The position numbers and the translations under genes were made by a program. The notes beneath the pieces are model-generated. The model did not search any database and was not told where the DNA came from. It worked only from the letters and a program-made list of their open reading frames with translations. Shown here one piece after another: positions 22,922 through 30,449 of a DNA stretch of 32,429 nucleotides (position 1 is its first letter; each line of letters begins with the position of its first letter). This stretch comes from a virus. The stretch is taken from positions 1 to 32,429 of the IMG/VR virus record IMGVR_UViG_3300040801_002166; one strand, written 5' to 3'.

Positions 22922-23021
22922 AAGGATCGAAGACCTTACAAAATTTGTTAGTTAACCTCCCCGGTGATTTGCTTTCTTCGATCCTTAGCATTTTATCGGG
23001 GAGTTTTTTTATAGGATCGAA
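22922..23021 (+). promoter_or_regulatory. Putative attenuator/RNA switch in the HNH leader
   Basis: Four elements can pair in competing ways. A (22922-22933) and B (22975-22986) pair perfectly over 12 bp. T1 (22957-22963, CTCCCCG) and T2 (22997-23003, CGGGGAG) pair over 7 bp and run into seven T residues (23004-23010), a terminator. A-B and T1-T2 cross, so they exclude each other unless they form a pseudoknot. A third element C (AGGATCGAA, 23013-23021), which contains the ribosome site, is a copy of A and can pair with B. Formation of A-B would thus prevent termination and free the ribosome site. No ligand-binding core is recognised. Confidence 0.55.
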
Positions 23022-23024
23022 ATT

Positions 23025-23546
23025 ATGAAAAATTTAAAAGATGGCGAAGAACTGAAGCGGATTGATGGATACCCAGATTATTATATCTCGAATTATGGAC
23101 GAGTTTGGAGTGATAAATCTTGTCGAGGAACTAAAGGACGTTGGTTGAAGGCTCGAACAAACCGAGGTGGCTATTATCAAATAAACTTGTTAAAAAACGG
23201 CAAAAGAAAAACTGAAAGAATTCATAAACTTGTTGCTCAACATTTTCTCAAAAACCCGAATGGCTATCCTTGTGTTTTACACAATGACGGCGATCCTTAT
23301 AACAATCATGTCGAGAATCTTCGATTTGGGTCGGCCAAAATGAATCACGATGATGCCGTTCGTCATGGAACAAGGGGTTTCGGAGAAAAATCACCCAATC
23401 CCAAACTCACCGCCGATGCTGTTCGAGAGATCAAAATCCTATTGTGCGACTCTGATTTAACTCAGCGAGAGATCGGCGAGAAGTTCGGTGTATCGAAAGG
23501 TACAATCTCTAAAATCAAAAATAGAAAATTATGGAAGCATATCTAA
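23025..23546 (+). CDS. NUMOD4/HNH homing endonuclease, opposite strand
   Basis: The only clear plus-strand gene. The 173-residue enzyme has a NUMOD4 module (DYYISNYGRVWSDK), the HNH_3 core (CVLHNDGDPYNNHVENLRFG) and a C-terminal helix-turn-helix (TQREIGEKFGVSKGTISKIK). It is closely related to the minus-strand enzyme at 6766-7281, including the start MKNLK. It carries its own promoter-like sequence, a structured leader and a terminator at 23573-23607, so it is a self-contained insertion between tail tube and chaperone genes. Confidence 0.94.
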   Translation: MKNLKDGEELKRIDGYPDYYISNYGRVWSDKSCRGTKGRWLKARTNRGGYYQINLLKNGKRKTERIHKLVAQHFLKNPNGYPCVLHNDGDPYNNHVENLRFGSAKMNHDDAVRHGTRGFGEKSPNPKLTADAVREIKILLCDSDLTQREIGEKFGVSKGTISKIKNRKLWKHI

Positions 23547-23572
23547 TCTATTCTAAAAGATTCTAACAGAAA

Positions 23573-23607
23573 ACCCCTGCCACCATTCGGACAGGGGTCT
23601 TTTTTTA
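23573..23607 (+). terminator. Strong intrinsic terminator after the plus-strand HNH gene
   Basis: ACCCCTG/CAGGGGT (7 bp) with a 12-base loop is followed by CT7. It ends transcription of the HNH gene. Read from the minus strand the same hairpin is followed by a short T run (TTTTC), so it may also weaken transcription leaving the tail-tube gene. Confidence 0.85.
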
Positions 23608-23629
23608 TCTAATTTAATCTTAGATTTGA

Positions 23630-24712
23630 TTAGACCGAACTCGTGAACGTCATCTGCCACGAATCGCGATCAGTCATTTCACTCCACGATTTGTTGAAGG
23701 CGATTTGAATATCAAGACTTATCAAATTCCCAATTTGCGAGAAACTAGGAGTTCCGAGGATCTGTCCACCAGAGCCAGAGATTTCAATTCGATCATTTTC
23801 ATTCTGAGCAGCACAGAACACGCCAATCTCCGAGCCTGTTACATAATTGCTCATGATATTGTCGAATGCTGCATCACCATCGATGATTGTTGCATTGGCC
23901 ATAACACGAGCACCAGTCGCGGGCTTGGTTGCGATAACTTTATCAAGCGAAGACGCACCACCATTCACTGTTCTCTTTTCGTCAAGAGTATAATTCAGTG
24001 CGAATGTAATGTTCGAGCAGGGATACGTGACATCGTCGACAGTGATAGTAGCGTTATTGCACATGATAGGCTCTTTATCTGCATATTTTTCTTCACCCGT
24101 TGAGCGAGGAGTTGCGGGGGAGCCATCTTTTCGTAGAGCAACTTGGCCGTTTGATGCACTGTGAAATGCAAGGTCATCAGTAACCTCATAAAATTGACCA
24201 ACCAACTCAGCGGAGAGATACGGCTCAGAATCTAATTCAAATGTAATCTCTGAGGCTGCTCGAACTCCGGTCATGTATGTCAAGCGCTCATTGTTATTTT
24301 CGAGATTCTGCATGTAATAATACAGAGTCATCGCATCCTGCTGTTGCGTTGCCGGAGTATATGTTGACTTATCCCCTGATGTGGTCGTCTCGGCAAGCTG
24401 AGATGCTTTCAAGAGCGCGGAGTAATATGGGACCTCGTTGCCGGCGGATGCTGCAATAAAACCAGTCAGACCAATCTCAATCGATGCCGCTCCTTTATTC
24501 GGGATTTTACCCGATTTTACTCCACCATTTGTGTGCCGGACTCGTGGAATCTCGACATCGACAACCTCGGGAGGGTTGAATGTGATTGAGCGAACATCTT
24601 GATAGATAATATCTGATGTCGCTGTGGTATATGCTGTGTCTACAGCATCTGTGCCATAGCTGGCTTCCGAAATGAAAACCACTCGACCTCTATTTGAACT
24701 CAATTCTGACAT
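23630..24712 (-). CDS. Major tail (tube) protein
   Basis: The 360-residue protein is beta-rich, Ser/Thr-rich and lacks membrane or enzymatic motifs. It begins MSELSSNRGRVVFISEASYG, a typical tube-protein opening (a 'G-x-x-x-x-(E/K)-E-x-x-(Y/W)-G' strand), and has an internal TYMTGVRAASEITFELDSEP block like the tail-tube beta barrel. Its place between the tail-completion protein and the chaperone/tape-measure block, with no sheath gene, points to a siphophage tube. It has a good ribosome site (AGAGGA). Confidence 0.82.
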   Translation of the reverse strand: MSELSSNRGRVVFISEASYGTDAVDTAYTTATSDIIYQDVRSITFNPPEVVDVEIPRVRHTNGGVKSGKIPNKGAASIEIGLTGFIAASAGNEVPYYSALLKASQLAETTTSGDKSTYTPATQQQDAMTLYYYMQNLENNNERLTYMTGVRAASEITFELDSEPYLSAELVGQFYEVTDDLAFHSASNGQVALRKDGSPATPRSTGEEKYADKEPIMCNNATITVDDVTYPCSNITFALNYTLDEKRTVNGGASSLDKVIATKPATGARVMANATIIDGDAAFDNIMSNYVTGSEIGVFCAAQNENDRIEISGSGGQILGTPSFSQIGNLISLDIQIAFNKSWSEMTDRDSWQMTFTSSV

Positions 24713-24738
24713 AATATATATTCCTCTAATCTAATTGT

Positions 24739-24767
24739 CGAAAAACTACCATAAATAGTGTTTTTCG
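24739..24767 (-). promoter_or_regulatory. Hairpin in the leader of the tail-tube gene
   Basis: CGAAAAAC and GTTTTTCG (8 bp) flank a 13-base loop, 27 bases upstream of the tail-tube start. There is no T run after it. It may mark an RNA-processing or attenuation site between the connector and tube genes. Confidence 0.45.
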
Positions 24768-24788
24768 TTGATATTGATAATTTCTTTC

Positions 24789-25199
24789 TTATTCTTTTCC
24801 GTTAGCGATAAACTTTGCGAGTTTACCGGCCAATTCTTTTTGTGATTGTGACGAAAGATAGACCACCTTTCGAGCAGGCATCCATTTTGTACCAAGATGC
24901 TGATACACAGCATATGGCGTTGATGTTCCAACCTGAATTACTCTGCCATTTACTCGATAGACATGCTCCGAATTTGATGGATTGCTGACAGAATCTTTCA
25001 AGCGACCATCGGACTCGTCAGGCTCTTTCGTTGGTTTCCATGCAACGCCCTCTGAACTGCCCTCTGTATCGTGCAAGGATTCTAGCTTAGGATTTGTAAA
25101 CTTGTGGATTTCCTCGCCTAATTTTTCGGGTGATGCTCTCTCTTGCAAGTCCTCAATAAGCTTTTTTACTTTGTTTAGGCCGGTAACTTTAAAATTCAA
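24789..25199 (-). CDS. Tail-completion protein (Mu gpG/HK97 gp10-like)
   Basis: The 136-residue protein has the family layout: an N-terminal helix (KVKKLIEDLQERASPEKLGE), a middle with GVAWKP and RLKDSV, and the end block VIQVGTSTPYAVYQHLGTKW followed by MPARKVVYLS, matching the 'G-x-x-x-PYA-x-x-H-x-G-T ... M-PAR-(P/K)-F-L' signature of phage virion-morphogenesis proteins. It forms the neck at the head-tail join. It overlaps the upstream connector gene by 11 bases. Confidence 0.85.
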   Translation of the reverse strand: MNFKVTGLNKVKKLIEDLQERASPEKLGEEIHKFTNPKLESLHDTEGSSEGVAWKPTKEPDESDGRLKDSVSNPSNSEHVYRVNGRVIQVGTSTPYAVYQHLGTKWMPARKVVYLSSQSQKELAGKLAKFIANGKE

Positions 25200-25611
25200 A
25201 AGAAGTTCCTCTAAATTTCATTGAAGGTTTTGTTGAACTCTGTTCAATATTGGACCGGACTCGTGTGGGTGATTCATCAATGCTGGAGGGGTTCTTCATA
25301 TAAAGTTGTTCCAGCTTCTCCAGTTCATCACTGATTCTTTGATAATCTTGACCAGAATTTCCCATAACTCTAAGAGCTTGTTTGGCCGCATACAACTTTA
25401 CACCCTTGGCCATCTGTTCTTGAGCCACACCAGAGGTCGCAGAGATATTAGATCGCCTGACAAGACCGGCAAAATAAGCGCCACCATCATAGATAAACTC
25501 GGCGATATCATCATTGTCCAAAGGCTCACTTGTATACGTGATGCTTCCCGAACTGTATGGAAGATATTCCTTTACTTCATCTATTGTAACGCCAAAATCT
25601 ACTGCCGACAT
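25189..25611 (-). CDS. Head-tail connector protein (Mu gp36/DUF1320-like)
   Basis: This 140-residue, mostly helical protein begins with a strand/helix (VDFGVTIDEVKEYLPYSSGS) and two helices rich in Ala (DIAEFIYDGGAYFAGLVRRS, KGVKLYAAKQALRVMG), ending in a disordered Ser/Thr tail. Size, helix content and place between capsid and tail-completion genes fit the connector that docks on the portal. The family is inferred; HK97 gp6-type adaptors are the other possibility. Confidence 0.65.
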   Translation of the reverse strand: MSAVDFGVTIDEVKEYLPYSSGSITYTSEPLDNDDIAEFIYDGGAYFAGLVRRSNISATSGVAQEQMAKGVKLYAAKQALRVMGNSGQDYQRISDELEKLEQLYMKNPSSIDESPTRVRSNIEQSSTKPSMKFRGTSFEF

Positions 25612-25829
25612 TATTCATCACCCCCTTTATCTTCTTTTTTTTCATTTGTTTTAGTAACTTTCTTGGGTCTTTCAGGCTCCCGAGCTTCTTGAATCTCGCC
25701 CATACCCTTTGCCACATATTTCAGGGCGACATCTTCAGGGATTCCCTCGATAACCTTGCCCTTATTGTGCGGTTTACCCTTCCAGATAATCATTGTTTCT
25801 TTTATGATTTTCATATCAACTAGTTTCAT
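25611..25829 (-). CDS. Hypothetical 72-aa protein
   Basis: A small Lys-rich protein (MKLVDMKIIKETMIIWKGK..., then EPERPKKVTKTNEKKEDKGG at the end). A short beta-rich first part is followed by a flexible basic/acidic tail. Good ribosome site (AGAGGA). It shares a base with the stop of the following gene. The family is not recognised; proteins of this size and place sometimes cap or decorate the capsid. Confidence 0.65.
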   Translation of the reverse strand: MKLVDMKIIKETMIIWKGKPHNKGKVIEGIPEDVALKYVAKGMGEIQEAREPERPKKVTKTNEKKEDKGGDE

Positions 25830-25832
25830 GTT

Positions 25833-26363
25833 TTATTCCTCTTCTTTCTTCGTTGAAAATTTCGGATGATCAATTCCAAAGATATATTTCAAGTGAACAA
25901 TGAGATCTCCGCGAGGAAGTTCTTCACGGGCATAATCAAATCCGACGTGTTCACACAACTTAATTAGTTTATCCTTGGTACATGTTGGGCCTTCATTTAT
26001 ATAATCTAGCCCGACTGCGTCACATGCTTCAGATAAAAGATCTTTTTCTTTATCGATCTTCGTGAAATATTTCAACAATTCTAATTTGCAATTGTCTGTC
26101 ACAACACCATATGGGCTAACTGCTAGACTATATTGTCTCTCCCATCTTCCGATTAACCATGCCTCAAGATCTTTTCGATGCCTTACTTTATCAACATGAG
26201 CATCAAATTCTTCGACTGTAATGAACAACTTTCTGGCTTCTTTGTACCTAAACCATTCTTGATCGGACATTTCGACGACCTGCATTCGCTTTATAGGGCT
26301 TTTGGTCATATAATTAACATTGTCATATCGTCCAATGTAAACCCTTCTTGTTTTCTCGCTCAT
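25833..26363 (-). CDS. Hypothetical protein of the head region, 176 aa
   Basis: The protein is mixed alpha/beta and charged, with the repeat-like pairs DKEKDLLSEACDAVGLDYIN and CTKDKLIKLCEHVGFDYARE, two copies of a helix ending GLDY/GFDY and spaced about 35 residues. These may be a duplicated small helical domain, like SAP or HeH folds (which often end capsid-associated proteins and bind nucleic acid). No further homology is recognised. It is the first gene after the strong capsid terminator. Confidence 0.65.
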   Translation of the reverse strand: MSEKTRRVYIGRYDNVNYMTKSPIKRMQVVEMSDQEWFRYKEARKLFITVEEFDAHVDKVRHRKDLEAWLIGRWERQYSLAVSPYGVVTDNCKLELLKYFTKIDKEKDLLSEACDAVGLDYINEGPTCTKDKLIKLCEHVGFDYAREELPRGDLIVHLKYIFGIDHPKFSTKKEEE

Positions 26364-26423
26364 TTTATTCTCCTCTTATTAGGTTAAAATCAGAATAATT
26401 AGGAAATTTGTTGAGCTAAATAC

Positions 26424-26489
26424 AAAAAAAGCCCACAGATCCGGGAAAACTATAGGAGAATTTAGGAGAAAAACCCGGATCTGTGAGCT
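26424..26489 (-). terminator. Strong terminator hairpin after the capsid gene
   Basis: On the minus strand AGCTCACAGATCCGGG pairs with CCCGGATCTGTGGGCT over 16 bp (one G-U) around a 28-base loop, followed by seven T residues (26430-26424). A second hairpin, GGCGTTT/AAACGCC with a five-base loop, overlaps the capsid stop codon. Together they should reduce read-through so that capsid mRNA exceeds connector mRNA, and they protect the 3' end. Confidence 0.88.
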
Positions 26490-26508
26490 AATTGTTAAGG
26501 CGTTTGGA

Positions 26509-27390
26509 TTAAACGCCAGTCAAAGTACAACCCATTTCTTTGTGAGGTCGAATCACCTGAGCGCGTCGAGTATATCTCACGATATCCTTTTCAGCGAAGA
26601 TGTTTCGAGCCATCTCACTCTCGAATCCCGGAAGCTCAAGCAACACGAGATCTTCAGAGTGACCAACCCAAGCAGTACCATCAAAGGTGTATGCAAGAGA
26701 GACAGTGTCAGCTTCATTGGCCGAATTGTAAACGGTGTCACCGAGAACAATTGTTCGGACCGAAGGGAACAGCGAGCGAAGAACGCCCTGAAGTTCACCC
26801 GGAGCGATTGCTCCACCTGCGAAGCCGAGGAACTTACCAGTAAAGTCTGGGTGTTCCATAAGCTCTTCCATCTGCTCTCGACCGAGGACCATAAGGTCTC
26901 CATATCCGCACTTCTTAAGAGCTGCGGTGATGTCGGCATAAGGAGTAGACGAAGAACTCGACCATGCTCCGTTACCAACAGCCTGAGTCAAGTTCAGGTC
27001 AGTGTCTGTAAGGACGGTGTTAAGTTGACTATCGAGCTTTGCGCCCGCCTCTCTTCGGCAAGACTCGGCCATTCGTGTGAGCGGCGAGAAATTACCTTTT
27101 TGAAGCGAGAGTTTATCGCCATCGTGAATCGAACCAATTCCGACAAATCGCTTGAGCGAGAAGTCCGTGTTTGTCACATTGTGAACCTTTTCACGAGCTT
27201 CGACGCCCTCTGCAAGACCGTCGTCGGACAGTTGAGAGAGATTACCGTATGAAGCATGAGCAGCATACGAGCCAACTCGACTGTCGACCGTTACTCTTTT
27301 ACAAGCACGATCAGCGACAGCGGATGGAGTTCCCTGCAACCCTTCAAAAATCTCGTCAACCGTAGTTTTTGCTACTGTATCATAAGCCAT
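26509..27390 (-). CDS. Major capsid protein (HK97-fold candidate)
   Basis: This 293-residue protein is in the canonical place after the decoration gene, with a strong ribosome site (AGAGGA) and its own terminator. The sequence mixes an N-terminal helix (VAKTTVDEIFEGLQGTPSAV), an E-loop-like segment (VGSYAAHASYGNLSQL, DKLSLQKGNFSPLTRMAESC) and the P-domain-like helix (REQMEELMEHPDFTGKFLGF), ending in beta strands. No homology test was possible; identity rests on order, length and expression signals. Confidence 0.85.
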   Translation of the reverse strand: MAYDTVAKTTVDEIFEGLQGTPSAVADRACKRVTVDSRVGSYAAHASYGNLSQLSDDGLAEGVEAREKVHNVTNTDFSLKRFVGIGSIHDGDKLSLQKGNFSPLTRMAESCRREAGAKLDSQLNTVLTDTDLNLTQAVGNGAWSSSSSTPYADITAALKKCGYGDLMVLGREQMEELMEHPDFTGKFLGFAGGAIAPGELQGVLRSLFPSVRTIVLGDTVYNSANEADTVSLAYTFDGTAWVGHSEDLVLLELPGFESEMARNIFAEKDIVRYTRRAQVIRPHKEMGCTLTGV

Positions 27391-27425
27391 TATTATATTT
27401 CCTCTTTCTTAAATTAAACTAAAAA

Positions 27426-27797
27426 TTAAACCGAACCACTGAATGCAGGGAAGATTTGAACTTCAATCAAATCAGCAGCCCCTTCAGCTTTGTCTTCCAA
27501 GCAGCGTGCGAACACGTACTTACGAGCATTGCCAGCTGCAACAGCATGACCATTGTCCGCCGGAACGAGATATTCACCATTCGAGACAGCGCCAGACACG
27601 AGACATTTCCCGATGCCTTCAATTGCAGCGCCACCCTTCGAACCCGAAGCAATCGTGCGCTGTGCCACACCATATGGCAGATTTGTAGTAGCATCGTTTG
27701 TGCTGTTCAATTCACCGTTCGAATCGATATAAACAACCTGTCCGCGCGAGATCGCTTCAGCAGCTGGGATGTTTCCTTTTTCTTTCATTTCACTCAT
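27426..27797 (-). CDS. Capsid decoration protein (DUF2190-like)
   Basis: The 123-residue protein is Gly/Ala-rich and beta, with 'AEAISRGQVVYIDSNGELN', 'PYGVAQRTIASGSKGGAAIE' and 'GKCLVSGAVSNGEYLVPADN', the order seen in DUF2190 capsid cement proteins: retained N-terminal 'G-x-x-V', central 'G-V-A' and a final beta barrel. These trimers sit on the capsid surface. It is placed between the protease/scaffold and the major capsid gene, with a good ribosome site (AGAGGA). Confidence 0.82.
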   Translation of the reverse strand: MSEMKEKGNIPAAEAISRGQVVYIDSNGELNSTNDATTNLPYGVAQRTIASGSKGGAAIEGIGKCLVSGAVSNGEYLVPADNGHAVAAGNARKYVFARCLEDKAEGAADLIEVQIFPAFSGSV

Positions 27798-27831
27798 TGA
27801 AAATTTCCTCTTCTTAAATTAAATTCCTAGA

Positions 27832-28869
27832 TTAAACAAATTGCGGATAGTGTTTACTGATCCACTCAAGCGTTTCCTCGCCAGCTTTGCAACCAGCTTT
27901 TCTTGCAGCCTTCTTAGCTTCCGAGAAGTTCATAATAACCTGCGACGGAGTACCAACTTCGCCAACTTCACCAAGAGTGATGTTATTCTTTTTCATCTGC
28001 GATGCCAGACGCTCATAGAAGTCTTTGTTTGCAATTTTCAAAGCTGCCATATCTTTCTTGGTCTGCTCATCGAGACCCGAAAGCTCTTTTTCGACTTCGC
28101 CGAGAACTCTTTGAGCCTTAAGCTCATATTCTAGAGAAGCAATTTTCTCTTTGAGGCTCTCTTGTTCGTTGAGTTCGACAGTTTCAGAGTTGTCCGACAT
28201 TTCTTTGTCTTTGCCCTCTTCCATATCTTTATCTTCCATATCTTGCTCATCTTTATCCTCGGCCGGCTCCTCTTCTTCATCCGGCTTGAGCATATCTTTA
28301 ATCTCAGCAAGCATGGCCATCATTTCTTTCATAAGTTCTTCCATGTCTACACTTTCCTCTTCATATGAATGTTCAGTAAATTTATATTCAACAATAGTCT
28401 CCCCAGTTTCTTCATCGCTCATGGAATAGTGAAACTTTGGAGCTTCTAAGTTTTTGAGGTGAGGGACCGATACAAGCGACACCTCACGCAGCAAATTCTT
28501 TAATTTCTTTCCTGTGTTCTCGTGAACTTTCTCTGGAATGAAACTTGGGCTGATGTTTCGATAAATACCCGCTTTGAATTTATCAACGACCCCTTTGGCC
28601 ATCTCACAAACAGCCCAAAGTCCCTTACTATCAGTCTTTAAATCGATGATGATTCCCTGAATCTCACCATTTGATTTATGCTCAACGAGAATTGGTGGAT
28701 AATATCCTTCTTTAGTTGTTTCCCTAAAAGATTGAATCATTTTATCGACGAAATCTTTATCAACAACAAAGTCACCCAGTGGGTGTTTTACTTCACCATA
28801 TTTAAAAATATTGAGCTTAATCCGGTCTCTTTCGCCCAGCGCTCGCTCAATTTGGTTTTTTAAATCCAT
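27832..28869 (-). CDS. Prohead protease-scaffold fusion (Mu I-like)
   Basis: The 345-residue protein has two parts. Residues 1-150 look like the Mu gpI protease: FVVDKDFVDKMIQSFRETTK, PPILVEHKSNGEIQGIIIDL (with the conserved His), GLWAVCEMAKGVVDKFKAGI, and YRNISPSF (likely serine region), ending NLEAP. Residues 170-345 are an acidic, Met/Glu/Asp-rich coiled coil typical of internal scaffolds, then a Lys-rich C-terminus. It would cleave the scaffold and perhaps itself during head maturation. The ribosome site is GAGGA. Confidence 0.82.
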   Translation of the reverse strand: MDLKNQIERALGERDRIKLNIFKYGEVKHPLGDFVVDKDFVDKMIQSFRETTKEGYYPPILVEHKSNGEIQGIIIDLKTDSKGLWAVCEMAKGVVDKFKAGIYRNISPSFIPEKVHENTGKKLKNLLREVSLVSVPHLKNLEAPKFHYSMSDEETGETIVEYKFTEHSYEEESVDMEELMKEMMAMLAEIKDMLKPDEEEEPAEDKDEQDMEDKDMEEGKDKEMSDNSETVELNEQESLKEKIASLEYELKAQRVLGEVEKELSGLDEQTKKDMAALKIANKDFYERLASQMKKNNITLGEVGEVGTPSQVIMNFSEAKKAARKAGCKAGEETLEWISKHYPQFV

Positions 28870-28973
28870 TCATCAATCCTCGGTTCGTGTTTAAATAGAC
28901 TATATTTTTAATCCACTAATTTTTTTTTATCTTTCTTGTAATTTTATTTCTTGTATTTGTCTTTTAAGCCAAT

Positions 28974-30443
28974 CTAAGGCACTTCAACTGTCGAGCTAGG
29001 TGCTCCATCATAGCCCTGCTCTAAAACATCCTCATCAACTTTAGATTCTTCCTCAGGAGTGTTCGCTCCATCCTGCTCGGCCTCTTCCATTTCCATTTCA
29101 AGCTCAAGCACTTTATAAACAGCCTGTCGAACTTTCTTTGGCATTTGGTCCAATGGTACATCGAACATATCTTTTACAGAGTCGAGCCATGCCGAGCCCT
29201 TGTGAGATCCTTCGAACCTCATGAAGAATTCAGGATAGTCTTCGAGTTCTTCTCCAAACCAATCTTGAGCAAGAAATTTTAAAAGTTCGTTGAGAGGATC
29301 GATGATTTGTTCAGCCAGATAGGGCACCGCTCTCATCGCCCGGTCCTCAGAGACCTCGGCCAGAGCAAACGATCCAACATAGCTGGAGAGACCAAGGACA
29401 GAGCCTTCATGGGCAAAAGCCTCAAGGATTTGTCGTTGACACAGTTCAATCATCGATTCAAAATCAGGAACTTGGCCCGTTGGATACATGGTCTCAATGT
29501 CCACGCCATCAGGAAGCTGAATAACGCCGGCCTCGACAGCTTGCAGGACGCTCATGATGTTGTACACCTCCTCGACCTCGCCATCTTTGGCAGGGTTTGG
29601 CAGGTTTGTTCCTTGCTCTCTTTTCACCTTTGTGAGGGGCACACCATACTTTTCGAGAGAAACAGCCGACAATTGGATCAAAAGCCGCTCAAATTCAATC
29701 CATGACAGGACAGATCTGAGCGGAGCAACACCCTCATAGTTGTTTCCTTTACGATTAAAGGTGCATAAAAGGATTTTATTGCTTGGCAGAACATACTGTC
29801 GCGAGAAATCGCCGCCCGTTTGGAACTGAATACCGAGCAAATCATTGCCGCGCTCATCCAAAATCCATTTGTCAACACTCGATTGTTCTCGATATCCAAA
29901 CTTATCAACAAAAAGTTTGCCATCATCTGTACGATCGAAGACAATTTCGAAGACAGAAAAGCCAAAAAGAATCATCCATGAGGCATCCTCGACAAAGTTC
30001 TTGAGGCCTCCGGTCAAATTCTTAAATTTCTTTCGGTGAAAATCGACGAACTCTTTCATTTGCTCGTCTGCTTTGTCGGGCATTTTAATGTCTAGCCTCG
30101 CCGACGAGATAATTTGGCGAAAGTTGTTGATGGTTTTCTGGACGTGGTTATTCTGTGTGTAGTATCGCCAATACAGTCCGGGATTGCTGTTCGAGCCTCG
30201 CACTTGAACCGGAGCATACTTCCCGGTAATCTCATCACGGATTTTACCTCCAGAATATCGTGTACCAACAATACCAATCTCTTCATTGGCCAGAGGATCA
30301 ATATCCTCCAGAGCCTGTTCGTTATTCTTGATCACAGCATCCGGAACCCATTCTTTGAGTTCCAGTTCCCGTGGTTCTTCAGGAGTCGGCACAGCAATAT
30401 CATACTGCTTCATTATTGTTTTTAGATTCTTTTTCATTTTCAT
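28974..30443 (-). CDS. Portal protein (Mu gp29/DUF935-like)
   Basis: The 489-residue protein has the DUF935 layout: early GLYWRYYTQNNHVQKTINNF, a central region with FGFSVFEIVFDRTDDGKLFV, then NYEGVAPLRSVLSWIEFERL and VSLEKYGVPLTKVKREQGTN, a long helical stem, and a low-complexity acidic end. Portal dodecamers are the entry for DNA and the dock of the connector. It begins six bases after the large terminase, the usual order. Confidence 0.85.
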   Translation of the reverse strand: MKMKKNLKTIMKQYDIAVPTPEEPRELELKEWVPDAVIKNNEQALEDIDPLANEEIGIVGTRYSGGKIRDEITGKYAPVQVRGSNSNPGLYWRYYTQNNHVQKTINNFRQIISSARLDIKMPDKADEQMKEFVDFHRKKFKNLTGGLKNFVEDASWMILFGFSVFEIVFDRTDDGKLFVDKFGYREQSSVDKWILDERGNDLLGIQFQTGGDFSRQYVLPSNKILLCTFNRKGNNYEGVAPLRSVLSWIEFERLLIQLSAVSLEKYGVPLTKVKREQGTNLPNPAKDGEVEEVYNIMSVLQAVEAGVIQLPDGVDIETMYPTGQVPDFESMIELCQRQILEAFAHEGSVLGLSSYVGSFALAEVSEDRAMRAVPYLAEQIIDPLNELLKFLAQDWFGEELEDYPEFFMRFEGSHKGSAWLDSVKDMFDVPLDQMPKKVRQAVYKVLELEMEMEEAEQDGANTPEEESKVDEDVLEQGYDGAPSSTVEVP

Positions 30444-30449
30444 AGTATA

